Of a stretch of DNA of 64,000 nt, positions 1 through 8,848 are shown piece by piece; positions within the stretch are counted from its first letter, which is position 1; the number at the start of each line of letters is the position of its first letter. The DNA comes from Anthonomus grandis grandis (lineage: Eukaryota; Arthropoda; Insecta; Coleoptera; Curculionidae): NCBI RefSeq assembly GCF_022605725.1, contig NC_065548.1:8775644-8839643 (forward strand). The letters are read 5' to 3'. Both the position numbers and the translations under genes were made by a program. Under the pieces are notes generated by a model. The model searched no databases. It was given only the letters and a program-made list of their open reading frames with translations, and was not told where the DNA came from.

Positions 1-1303
1 ATTTAGTTTCGCTGAAGTCGCGATTAGTTTAATTTCTGTTTATTAGTTTGAGAATATCATTAGCAATGCCTCGTGGTAAACATTATTCCATAGACCTAAA
101 AGAAAAAATTATAGAAGCCTATAACTCAGGTCGCTCACAAAAATTAATAAAAGAGCAATTCAACGTCAGTAAACAAATGGTTTCCAGAACAATAATTATC
201 AGCTCCGTGGAAGAGTGACAAACCTTAAAAGAGGTGGCCGCAAGAGAAAAACCTCAGTACTGCTGGACAGGAGAATTAAACGACTAAGTCAGAATAATCC
301 GCGTCTATCTTCAACACAGATTTTGGCTGAATTGGAGGCGCCTGGGGTTTCATCCAGGACTGTGCAGCGGCGATTAGTGGAGGCGGGGCTTCCTGGAAGG
401 AGACCAGCAAAAAAACCCCATCTATCAAAAAAAAATGTAGCTGCTAGAATGTTATTTGCAACACGTCACCGTTACTGGACAGCTAAGGACTGGAATAAGG
501 ATAATATTTTTGGAAGTAATGGAGCGCAGTTCGTACATCGCCCAGCAAACAAAAGGCTTGATCCAAAATATGTTTCTGGTACTGTGAAGCACGGAGGTGG
601 CAATTTAATGGTTTGGGGTTGTTTTTCGGGTTATGGAATGGGTCCTATCCACAAAATTGAGGGCACTATGGATAGATTTATGTATCGGACTATACTGGAA
701 GATGTAATGTTGCCTTACGCCGAATGGGAAATGCCGCTAAGATTCACGTTCCAACACGATAACGACCCCAAACATACGGCCAAACTTGTGAAGGAATGGT
801 TTTTGGCTAACAAAATTCAAGTTTTAAAATGGCCACCGCAATCGCCGGACTTGAACCCAATTGAAAATCTTTGGGAGATTATAGAGAAAAAGATTCGCAC
901 TAAAAACATCGGGAATCGTGCTCAATTATTTGAAGAAATCGAGAATGCCTGGAAATCAATGGATCCGGCTGTAATTTCGAATCTCATTGGATCGATGCCG
1001 AATAGATGTGAAAAAATTATCCAGCATAAAGGGTACTGGACAAAGTATTAGGTTAGTTTCATTAGTATAGGGTACAAATGTACTTTAAGGATAAGTCTCT
1101 CTAATTTTGTCGCACAGAATTTTTTGCATTTTTTTATTTTTCCTAATAAATCTTGAGAAATGATTTTTTTTTAAATTTATTTTAGTGCCTTTTTAAACTA
1201 CTTCAAAACATAACATCCTTCAGCACAAAAAGAGGAATTTAATCATTTTTATCTTACATAAAAGACGTAAGTAGTCGAGTCTCTCTAATTTTGTCGGATA
1301 CTG
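1..1303 (+). mobile_element. Tc1-like DNA transposon, left end outside window
   Basis: Right inverted repeat shows the IR/DR arrangement known from Tc1 elements such as Sleeping Beauty. An inner copy of the motif AGTCTCTCTAATTTTGTCG lies at 1094-1112 and an outer copy at 1279-1297, and the element ends in ACTG at 1303 followed by the TA target at 1304-1305. The matching left repeat would lie before base 1. The element carries a broken transposase at 66-1051 and sits inside the end of a second Tc1 element (1306-1520). Confidence 0.88.
66..1051 (+). pseudogene. Tc1-like (DD34E) transposase, frameshifted and lacking the first catalytic Asp box
   Basis: The reading frame opens at ATG 66 (MPRGKHYS, the usual start of this Tc1 group) with a helix-turn-helix, hits a stop at about 213, and continues in another frame from about 215 to 1051. 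The second part holds the second HTH (SSRTVQRRL), RRPAKKP, GGGNLMVWGCF, the second catalytic Asp in QHDNDPKHT, and the Glu in SPDLNPIENLW. The WSDESKF-type box that should carry the first Asp is missing: DWNKDNI runs straight into FGSNGAQF, an in-frame loss of about nine or ten residues. The copy is therefore dead twice over. A related, less deleted copy lies at 51950-53270. Confidence 0.9.
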
Positions 1304-1305
1304 TA

Positions 1306-1520
1306 TGTCATAAAAATAAAAAGTTTCTGCATTTTTGTCCTTAGAGAAAATAAATTTTGTTTGCCTATTTTGTAATAAATTATTTGTTTTTAATTTTTTT
1401 TTATAATTATTTTCGTCACTACTAGATATAACCATAAACATTATTTACAATTACTTCGAATTAGTTTTAATAAGAAAAAAATAAATATATTAAAAGTTTC
1501 TCCACTTTTGGCCAGCACTG
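1306..1520. mobile_element. Right end of an older Tc1-like element that received the 1-1303 insertion
   Basis: A second IR/DR-type end with a different repeat: inner copy AAAAGTTTCTGCATTTTTG at about 1318-1336 and outer copy AAAAGTTTCTCCACTTTTGG at 1492-1511, closing in CACTG at 1520 before TA 1521-1522. The two motif copies are about 175 bases apart, the same spacing as in the other Tc1 ends of this window. The element 1-1303 has inserted at TA 1304-1305 just before the inner copy. Nothing of its transposase is visible here. Confidence 0.7.
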
Positions 1521-1522
1521 TA

Positions 1523-2894
1523 TGTACCACTTACCTGTTATGCCATAAGCTTTAAATATTGATATAATTATATTAAAAAAAAATCCAGATATAATATTTG
1601 TAAACAATTTATTTGTAATAATTATAAAAATTCTCAAATATAAAATATTAAGAGTTTATAAAACTTCTCTTCGATTGAGCTGCTTATAAGGTACTTTACA
1701 TTTTTATTTACATCCCCAAGTACTTTTTAATGTTAATTCATCATGTTAAAACAGTTTTTTTTAATGTTTAAAAATATATAATATGTACTTTAGTATATAA
1801 ATGTTACACTCTTAAAATTTCTCTAAATAACTATAGCGTCTTTTTTTAAAAAATAATTTTTAACCTAAATCACATATGTTTTAATTGCAAACAATTGTAC
1901 CCTTCAAAAAAAGGTTTGCAACAGATTGAGTTTCTCTTAAACGTCTAAATATTGGCATGTCGAACTTAATTATTTATATATATATATATGGCAAAACGAA
2001 CGATGATAGTGCAGCATTTTAAGGAACATGAAATTATTAAGTGAATGTTCGATATTTCAAAAAAACCGCACCACATTAATGGATTCCTCTTTTGTACTTA
2101 AATCTATTTAAGTAATATGTTACAAAAATATTGCATAAATATTAGGTATTTATAAATAGAAACATTATACATAGCTGCCTAACTGTAAATATTTTTTGGC
2201 ACGTTGATTCCTAAGACTAAAAGGCACACTGTCGAACTTTGTAACGAATCGATATACATTTATTATATAACTGAGCAATAAAGAAATGTTGCTAACCAAA
2301 AGCAACTGCTTTTACATTGTTCTATTGAGTGACAAGTTAAAGACTCTATCTTTTGAAATTGGGCATATTTGATCAAAATTATTCTGGTTTGATGTATTGG
2401 GAAATTTCTTCAGAGTCAGAAGGTCTGGTAGTCTTTCAGGATTTGCTTGAAATTTGCAATTTTTGCTTTTCTTTCAAAATTTAGAAAAAAATCCTAAGCA
2501 ATGTTTGATTTTTTTTTTAAATTAAAAAAATTCATGAACTTGTTTAAATTTCATATTGCAAATATTGACAATCTTAATTTTGGTACCAGCAAAGTCTATA
2601 TATTTCAATTATGAAATATATACATTTTTAAATTGTTACCTCCACACCATACCATTAAAGCAAATCCAATTAAATATTGTGAAATTTCTCTTAAAATCCT
2701 CAAAATAATTCATCGAAAAAACTAAAAATATCAATACAGTTATTAAGTTTTTAACTTCTCACACCCATTTTCAAGTAAAACCAGCTGGTTCTGACTAGTT
2801 TAGATATGTTAAAAGTACTTTAGCACCCATATTTGAAGGCAACTACATAATAATACGAACAATTTAAAATTAATGCCGATATGATATAATTGTT
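1523..2894. other. AT-rich stretch without a recognisable gene, downstream of brinker
   Basis: This lies 3' of the minus-strand brinker gene and probably includes its 3' UTR. Minus-strand AATAAA-type signals occur, for example near 2256 and 1700. A short TA run lies near 1975-1988. I see no coding region or transposon end beyond the Tc1 end at 1520. Confidence 0.4.
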
Positions 2895-3968
2895 CTACCT
2901 AACAGCTTGACCCTCCTTGGAATTCTCACTCATCCTCCCAACTTCACCCTGACTCCTGAGAATGTTGTATTTGGTCACCACCGCCCGCGGATTACCCTTG
3001 CACAAGGCCACATCCTGATAATAGCAGTCAATAGTCCTCACCTTAAAGTCCAGACTATAAGATTGTCTAACGGGCTCGTCATAGGGATGGTAGGTAGGAC
3101 TCAGCTCCGGATGGTAGTAAGGATAGTGAAAGTACGAAGCTTTCGGTTGAATAGTGTATCCGGGATGGTACTCGGGAGATTGCATAATGTCACAACAAAG
3201 ATTGTTGTTATTATTAATGTAATACAGCTCGGGAGAACAGGTGAGTGGCGGCTGACAACAATAAAGAGGCGAAGGTGACGAAACCGGACTTTTTTTAACA
3301 ATCATTTCGTCACTTTCTCTCAAATCGTCCAAATACGGTTTGAACAGTTTGACGGGTTTCGTTGGGGCGCCGCCTTCGTCTTCCGCTTTCCTCTTATTAG
3401 TGGACAGATCCCAAACGTCCGACTGTCTCAGACTGGGCGACGGCTGAAAGAGCGCCGGGGGCGGCGAGGGGGCGACCATCGGAGTCGCTCGTTTCACTGA
3501 TAAATCTATAGGAGCGGCGACGGCGGCGGTGAGGTTCGAGGGGGGCGGCGCCTGTTTCTGCTGGTGCGTTTGCCAACCGGCAGGGGGCTCCAACGTGGGG
3601 ACGCGCGCCTCGGCACCAGCCAAGTTGGCGCTTCGGGGAGCGCTACTTTCGTCGTCTCGCTGTCTGTGGCCGTTCAAGGACACCTCCACTTTAACCGTTT
3701 TATTATTATGTCCGCCGTTCAATCCGCTCCTGAGGGTATTTTCCACTTGCAACCACTTTTGTATTTGTCGCCTATGGATGCCGTATTTTCTTGCGGTGGC
3801 ACGTTGATTGCCCTTACAGTCGGCATCGTTACGATACGAGTCGAGCACTTGTAACTTAAATTGGGGGGAGAAAATCCTGCGAGATCCGACTCCGGTTTTG
3901 CCCTCCGGTTTGCACGATTGTACAGCGCCCACCGCACGTTTTATCACCGAATTTAAACCGTGGGCCAT
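2895..3968 (-). CDS. brk: Brinker-type transcriptional repressor, single exon, 357 aa
   Basis: Nuclear DNA-binding repressor; in Drosophila, Brinker represses Dpp/BMP target genes. The start is taken at ATG 3968 (MAHGLNS). A brinker DNA-binding domain spans about residues 30-82 (FSPQFKLQVLDSY, CKGNQRATARKY, IHRRQIQKWLQ), nearly as in Drosophila from memory of the family. The co-repressor motifs follow: PIDLS at about 153-157 (CtBP-binding PxDLS type) and FKPY at about 209-212 (the Groucho motif described for Brinker). The middle is Pro/Ser-rich, with NNNNN and Tyr/His-rich runs. A second, degenerate copy of the DNA-binding domain lies at about 303-335 (YSLDFKVRTIDCYY, CKGNPRAVVTKYNI). The gene is intronless, like fly brk, but about half as long. 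Base composition is clearly more GC-rich than its surroundings. Confidence 0.93.
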   Translation of the reverse strand: MAHGLNSVIKRAVGAVQSCKPEGKTGVGSRRIFSPQFKLQVLDSYRNDADCKGNQRATARKYGIHRRQIQKWLQVENTLRSGLNGGHNNKTVKVEVSLNGHRQRDDESSAPRSANLAGAEARVPTLEPPAGWQTHQQKQAPPPSNLTAAVAAPIDLSVKRATPMVAPSPPPALFQPSPSLRQSDVWDLSTNKRKAEDEGGAPTKPVKLFKPYLDDLRESDEMIVKKSPVSSPSPLYCCQPPLTCSPELYYINNNNNLCCDIMQSPEYHPGYTIQPKASYFHYPYYHPELSPTYHPYDEPVRQSYSLDFKVRTIDCYYQDVALCKGNPRAVVTKYNILRSQGEVGRMSENSKEGQAVR

Positions 3969-5200
3969 CTTAGACACTGAATTGTCACTAAATCACTTGC
4001 GGGAAACTAAAAATTAACGCGAAAAACTAAGAAAAACGACGGAGAATTCGACGCGGCGAACCTACGTAGCCACCATTTTCAATCACGATGTTCAGAGAAT
4101 TCCCACTCTTACGGCCTGACTAAACTGTAAAAACCAAATCGATCACGGAAATGCCCGCACGTTTTCTCTCTCTGTCGGGCGCGGGTAGACTGGACGGCGC
4201 CTACTTTAGACCGTCTCTCTTTGCTCGATGATCGCGTTGGGTGGTACGACATCCGTTTGTAAAACAAGTTTGTCGGCGACGGTGCCGCATCCCTTTCGCC
4301 TTCGCCTACTTTTTAATCTAACACTTTATTCAGTAATTTTTAAATAATATCATCATTTCATAATATAAATCGACCATAAAACACCGAATTCTAAAGAAAC
4401 CATTTGAAAAAGTATCTAAAAAGCCGCGAAAAGCACAAAGGAATGCGAACGTTTGGCAACAGGGCTCCGGTCACGCCAGACAAGCTGTCGCCAAGCAGGC
4501 TAGGCCAGACACAGCGTCGTCTTTGGTTTGCTTTTCTTTTCTTTCATTCATCGAAATGGTAGTATTTCGGAACGTTCTGTCCTTCTCGCACACGGGTAAC
4601 AAAGGCCCACATGTATATAGGTAGAATAATGGTCCTTCGAGGAGCCTTTTAAAGTTTTTGCCCCGACGCGACGGTCCTTCGAGCCGTCTTTATGTTTTGT
4701 TCGACGCGTCCGATTGATTCGGATAAGGGAGAATGATATGAAAACATGTTTTGTTATGATCCTCATTGCTTGATTATTGTATTATTTAATTTTTTCATTT
4801 TATATTAATATAATTTAAAAATTAAACAAGGAATCTTTCCTTCCAAAGAGAGGGTGTTGTTAAAGTCATTATACACAAATTAAATTATTGTTATATCCCA
4901 TCTGATTTAAAAATAATTAAAGTAATTAAAACTTTTGCGTTGCCACTTGTTTTATGCTACATGATGGTGTTTTTAGATTTATAATACAATGTTTCGTCTT
5001 TTGTCAACCATCATCAACTCTATTTTTTCTTATAGGCGCCATATTGGATTTTTGCATATTTAAAATCTTAAAAATGCGAATATTTGGAAAGAACTAAATT
5101 TGCCGCAGTAGGTTGCGATAAGCTGACAAGACTACTTATATAATTGTCATAAATCATAGATATCATATGTTTTAAATATTTGTATGTTTTCAAAACAAAC
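3969..5200 (-). promoter_or_regulatory. Brinker 5' flank: probable 5' UTR, promoter and upstream region
   Basis: The first ~300 bases upstream of the ATG (3969-4280) are GC-rich compared with the window, as expected of a 5' UTR and core promoter. Further up (4440-4760) there is mixed, moderately GC-rich unique sequence without a convincing ORF. No binding sites are called. The ~60-base stretch from 4755 (TGATCCTCATTG...) has a diverged copy near 8031. Confidence 0.35.
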
Positions 5201-5204
5201 GTAA

Positions 5205-5460
5205 AAAAGTCCAAGTCAGGGTCTCATTAAACATATGTATATATAATTTCTTAAAAATCTACACGTGTTTCGCTCGTATCGGATCATCATCAGGCCTAGA
5301 CATACACCTGAACCCCCACAGATCACATTACAACTCATTTATGTCTAGGCCTCATGATGATGCTCCGATAGCAGCGAAACACGTGTAGCTTTTTAAGAAA
5401 TTATGAGACCCTGACACAGAATAAACGATCTGTGAGATCGTTTATTCTGTGACCCTGACT
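5205..5460. repeat. Foldback made of two opposed Penelope-type terminal sequences
   Basis: The left arm (about 5205-5306) and right arm (about 5338-5460) are inverted copies. Each holds the hammerhead-like core: GAAACACGTGTAG with the TGATGAT box and the word GGCCT. The same sequence occurs once, better preserved, at 6454-6497. Both arms carry substitutions in the ribozyme core (stem II mismatches on the left, the box C changed to A on the right). The right arm also holds a 36-bp palindromic insertion at 5416-5451. Confidence 0.75.
5416..5451. repeat. 36-bp palindromic insertion flanked by an 8-bp direct repeat
   Basis: Perfect 17-base arms (5415-5431 and 5435-5451) around a 3-base loop, with ACCCTGAC directly repeated at 5408-5415 and 5452-5459. 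The opposite arm of the surrounding foldback (about 5210-5225) and the third copy at about 6409-6418 lack the insertion, so the empty site is visible within the window. An 8-bp duplication is the hAT-type target length. Confidence 0.6.
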
Positions 5461-5612
5461 TGAAGTTTTTTACTTTTGTTTCGTTTTTTTTTGTGTGGTC
5501 TCTTGGAGGAAGAATGGATGATCTTTCAATCGTACCATACTTGGTATATTTTCATCTTTTAATAAGCTAAAATTATGGAGATGGAGAGAATGGTTGAAGA
5601 AACTCTTTATTT

Positions 5613-5660
5613 TACTCTCGACACGTGTTTCGCTAACGATGTTAGCATCTTCGGGAGAAG
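5613..5660 (-). ncRNA. Hammerhead-ribozyme-like Penelope terminus, variant core
   Basis: Read on the minus strand: CCGAAGA in place of CUGANGA (one core change, U4 to C), stem II GCTAAC/GTTAGC with loop ATC, GAAA, then the palindromic ACACGTGT that would form stem III, cleavage-site C, and a stem I of about five pairs (CTTCTC with GAGAG). Hammerheads of this kind are known from Penelope-like elements. This is a motif reading, not a demonstrated ribozyme. Confidence 0.55.
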
Positions 5661-5689
5661 ATTAAAACTCAATAGTAACATACAATAAT

Positions 5690-6260
5690 TGAAGATCTGA
5701 ATTTATGAAAAGAAAATGTCGCAGGTTAGGACTTTAAATAAAGCTGTGTTTATTTCAGAAGAAATGCCGAAGTTTCGGCCTTTATTTAGGGTATCTTCAA
5801 GGCTGACAATGACACGTTACAATTTACAATTAAATGAGCAAATAAATAAATTTAAACATTAAATAAAAAACACTATAAAAAGGCAGTCTTACTTTCTTAT
5901 ATAGAAATTATACCAGTGGTGTTATGAATGAGCATAATATCTAAAATATTTAATTGTTGTTTTGTTTTAACTCAATAGTGAATTGAAAATATGGAAAAAT
6001 CGAATTCTCATTTTTATATCCCTATCTATATCTCTAGAGGATGGAAATAAAATGATGTTTTTTGGGTATAATTAGACACATTACGAGAGAAAAACACTAA
6101 TTCCAGGAGAGCCAAACTCTATCTAGAAAATGAAAGGATAATATAGAAAATACATAAGAAAGTAAACTGCCTTTTTTATAGTGTTTTTTATTTAATGTTT
6201 TAATTTATTTAATTGTAAACTATTGTAAGCTGTAACTTGTCATTTCCAACCCTGGAGATA
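5690..6260. repeat. Inverted pair of Penelope-like terminal fragments
   Basis: Sequence at about 5790-5905 recurs inverted at about 6145-6255, sharing AGTGTTTTTTATTTAATGTT and neighbouring words such as ACTTTCTTAT and GGCAGT. About 240 bases lie between. The outer edge near 5756-5810 has a degenerate hammerhead-like string (minus strand TTGAAGATACCC ... GGCCGAAACTTCGGCA). This looks like two element ends in opposite orientation rather than a coding unit. Confidence 0.55.
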
Positions 6261-6453
6261 CGCCACTTTCTCACCATTTCATAATCTGGACATTAAACTT
6301 TATTAATCTGAATTTATTCTTAAGTTTGCTTTGTCTAGGTCCTCCAACTTTAATTTACTTTAGAGAGTTAGTAGGACTAACTACTAACTAGGTTAGGGTA
6401 AGGACACAAAGTCACGGTCTCATCCAATCTATATAATTTCTTAAAAAAGCTTA

Positions 6454-6497
6454 AAAGCTACACGTATTTCGCTCCTGTCGGAGCATCATCAGGCCTA
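6454..6497 (-). ncRNA. Hammerhead ribozyme motif of the Penelope-like element
   Basis: The best preserved of the copies here. On the minus strand: stem I 5' side AGGC, intact core CTGATGA, stem II GCTCC/GGAGC closed by the loop GACA, conserved GAAA, self-complementary stem III TACGTGT, cleavage site A, then stem I 3' side GCTT. Stem III has no loop, so it would pair between two copies. That fits the dimeric minimal hammerheads reported for Penelope-like elements. Confidence 0.75.
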
Positions 6498-6669
6498 AAA
6501 TATACATTAAGATATTTTTCTAAAAGAACGCTTATAAAACTCATTACCTAGACCTACACAGATCACATTACAACTAACAACAAAAGAAAAGCTAGGTTAA
6601 GTTAACAATTCCCACCATAGATAAAAATGTATGCTTAAAAAATAAAAAAGTAAAAATTCAAAATGTCAC

Positions 6670-6735
6670 CAGTGGAGAACGATCCCGCAACCTTTAGATT
6701 CACAGGCGCGCGTCTAACCCATAGGCCACCAAGTA
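6670..6735 (-). other. tRNA-like (SINE-head-like) sequence inside the Penelope 3' region
   Basis: Minus strand reads TGGCCTATGGGTTAGACGCG (box-A-like), CCTGTGAATC (anticodon-arm-like), then GGTTGCGGGATCG (degenerate box B). A full cloverleaf is not supported, because the acceptor stem does not pair. It is either a decayed tRNA-derived SINE head or a coincidence. Confidence 0.35.
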
Positions 6736-6932
6736 ACATGATATAGCATGGGGAACACTCCGAACTATACTATTAAGTGTGAATATAAGTAAACATCTTA
6801 ACAATAAAAACCAAAAATATCTAAAAACGAAAAAGAAAAGACTTTTTTTTTTAAGACAGGTTGTTATAAATGAGGTGAGGTTCAAACGTGAAAATATCGT
6901 TCACACACACAAGGACAGGGCTCTTCTTAGCT

Positions 6933-7616
6933 TTAGTTATTTCCATCTTTTCTAACTTGTTTAGGCAAAAAACTGGACTTGTCCAGTTTTTTGCCTTTTG
7001 AGCACTCATGCAAAATATCCGCTCCCTGAGTTAAAGAAAAACCATGTGAGGAGGCCAATAAATGATTCGCAAACGCCGATTTAGTTTCGATCATGTCAGT
7101 ATCCCTATACCTGTCCACCAAGCTTGTATGTTCCTTTATTCTGGTGGAAATTTTTCTCCCCGATTGCCCTATGTAAATGGCATTACAGTCATTACATCTT
7201 AACGAATATACCCCTGATTTTGAAAAGAAATCTGCCTTATCTATTGTACTAACTAGCTGACTTTTTAAACTGTTTGTAGTTTTAAAAGTAATTGTAAGAT
7301 TTGTAGACTTAAAAAACTTTGCAAGCTGAAAAGAAATATTACCAAAAAAGGACATTGATCTAAAAAGGTGACTATTTTCATTATTAAGATGGATTAAGTT
7401 GTAAGTAAGTTTGTATTTATTAAAGAATTTAGAATAAAGGCGATTAATTATATCAAGTGGAAAACCATTGTTAAAAGCAATATGTTTAATTATATTTAGT
7501 TCATCAAGAAAAGCTTCTCTAGAAAGGGGGATGTTGAAAAGGCGATAGAAAAGGGAATTAAAAGAGGCAAATTTGTAGGAATAAGGGGAGTTTGAGGAGT
7601 AACTTTTGGAGTGCAA
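6933..7616 (-). pseudogene. Penelope-like RT C-terminus plus GIY-YIG endonuclease
   Basis: About 227 codons, open throughout. The first ~110 residues match the thumb region of Penelope reverse transcriptases (FNSLFYRLFNIPLS, FRSMSFFGNISFQLAKFF). The endonuclease follows: GVY at about 135-137 and YIG at 148-150, then QSGRKISTRIKEH and FANHLLASSHGF. A Cys pair (CNDC) sits between the two GIY-YIG strands. The catalytic RT core is absent, so this is a 5'-truncated copy. Same family as the element at 60444-63304. Confidence 0.85.
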
Positions 7617-7620
7617 CTTT

Positions 7621-8482
7621 TTGTGTCCTATTATTCAATATCTGGGTTTCCAGGTAAAGAAATACCTTTGGCGCCCAACACTAAGTAGGTATAGATAATA
7701 AATATATTTTTCTCACTTCGGTAACATTAACCACGAAATGTTTTGCATAAATATAGGAAATTAGACGATCATTTTTTATTTAAAAAAGTGGCTTGGCTTG
7801 GCAACGGCATAGCAGGAAAAAAACATGTTTCAGGTAGTTCAGAGTCATTTTTATTTTTTTTTACAGGCACTTGAAGCCGTTTTATCTAGAATTTAAAAAA
7901 AGTAATGTATATTAATAGACTGTGACACTTAGAGTTACGTTGTTACATATACCTGTAATATTTTGGTCCAATTATTGTCACCTACCTTCAATATAACTTT
8001 CTAAAGGGAGTTATAGTACATTATTTTTTTATGATCCTCATTGTTTAATAATAACAATTTTTAGTTTTCTCCCTTCTATTATTAATATAATATAATCCTT
8101 CTTTCCTCATAAATTGCTTCTTACTTCTTAAGTGGATACATGCTTTATTACATTAGTTATGCAACAATTCACACGTGTGACCCCGTTTATAATGCAATAA
8201 CGCCATCACTTTTATGAGAGTAAGGAAATATGTGACCGAATGGGTTTGTTTTCCGTAATTTCAGCGAAAAGCCTTGATAGATATATGCGGGTCTTCAGTT
8301 AAGGAAATACCTTTGGCGCCCAACACTAAGCAGGTATAAATAAGTAGTAAAGAATATGAAATATAATAATATAATTATTATCCCTAAATATATTTACACC
8401 CAAATATGTGACTATATTATGAGCAATATTTTTAAATCGTTAATTAACATGTTATAAAGAGTAGTATCGTCAACAAATAATA
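7621..8482. repeat. Unannotated region bounded by two direct copies of a PBS-like sequence
   Basis: A ~30-base word including AATACCTTTGGCGCCCAACA occurs at about 7662-7691 and again at about 8308-8336. TGGCGCCCAAC matches the start of a tRNA-Lys primer-binding site as used by gypsy-type LTR retrotransposons. No LTR pair or coding region was recognised, so this may be LTR-element debris. The rest is AT-rich with no gene seen. Confidence 0.4.
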
Positions 8483-8490
8483 CAAGTTTG

Positions 8491-8840
8491 TAGAGATCAG
8501 CGATCCGGTGATTTATTAGGAACGGCGTGATTAGCGACCGCGGCAATCATCGTTCTTTTAAACGGTGACCGTGATCACTGTATTTTTAATATTTATATTT
8601 AAGGAGCCTGGTGGCGGGCGAACCGGGCTGTGGTTAAAAGCTGTAAAAATATCAGTCATCACTCATAAGTCATACGCATTTAGCTTGAAGTCGTTCCATG
8701 ACAATGTACACTGTTGGAACGGTAACAGGTATCTCGAAATCACGGGTCGCCGTGATATGAATATTTTAGTCACCGCCGTTAATGGCGATTTACAAATCAC
8801 GGTGACAAAATCACCGATAGTGAAAAATCGCTCGTCTCTA
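8491..8840. mobile_element. hAT-type MITE, 350 bp, with 8-bp target duplication
   Basis: Ends are imperfect inverted repeats, TAGAGATCAGCGAT on the left against TAGAGACGAGCGAT on the inverted right end. CAAGTTTG is repeated at 8483-8490 and 8841-8848. Eight-bp duplication and TAGAG-type ends are characteristic of the hAT superfamily. It has no transposase and several internal inverted words (GGTGATTT and its complement), so it is non-autonomous. The small open frame at 8565-8849 is not judged coding. Confidence 0.85.
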
Positions 8841-8848
8841 CAAGTTTG

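Larger units (their letters stand above)
6420..7620 (-). mobile_element. 5'-truncated Penelope-like retroelement with hammerhead-bearing 3' end
   Basis: The coding remnant (6933-7616) holds the end of the reverse transcriptase and a GIY-YIG endonuclease, the defining Penelope pair. Downstream on the same strand come a tRNA-like stretch (6670-6735) and a hammerhead ribozyme motif (6454-6497). The 5' part of the reverse transcriptase is missing at about 7620. Confidence 0.82.

Noticed and set aside
3529..3854. Two ~95-codon plus-strand open frames inside brinker
   Set aside because: They are antisense shadows of a GC-rich coding exon with no motifs of their own.
3969..3977. A start for the brinker protein three codons upstream, at 3977
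   Set aside because: That codon is GTG. The first ATG in frame is at 3968 and leads straight into MAHGLNS.
4548..4766. 72-codon minus-strand frame in the brinker upstream region
   Set aside because: No homology by eye, an overlapping moderately GC-rich region, and no splice or context support.
6700..6885. 61-codon minus-strand frame next to the Penelope element
   Set aside because: It overlaps the tRNA-like stretch and AT-rich 3' region of the element, with no motif.
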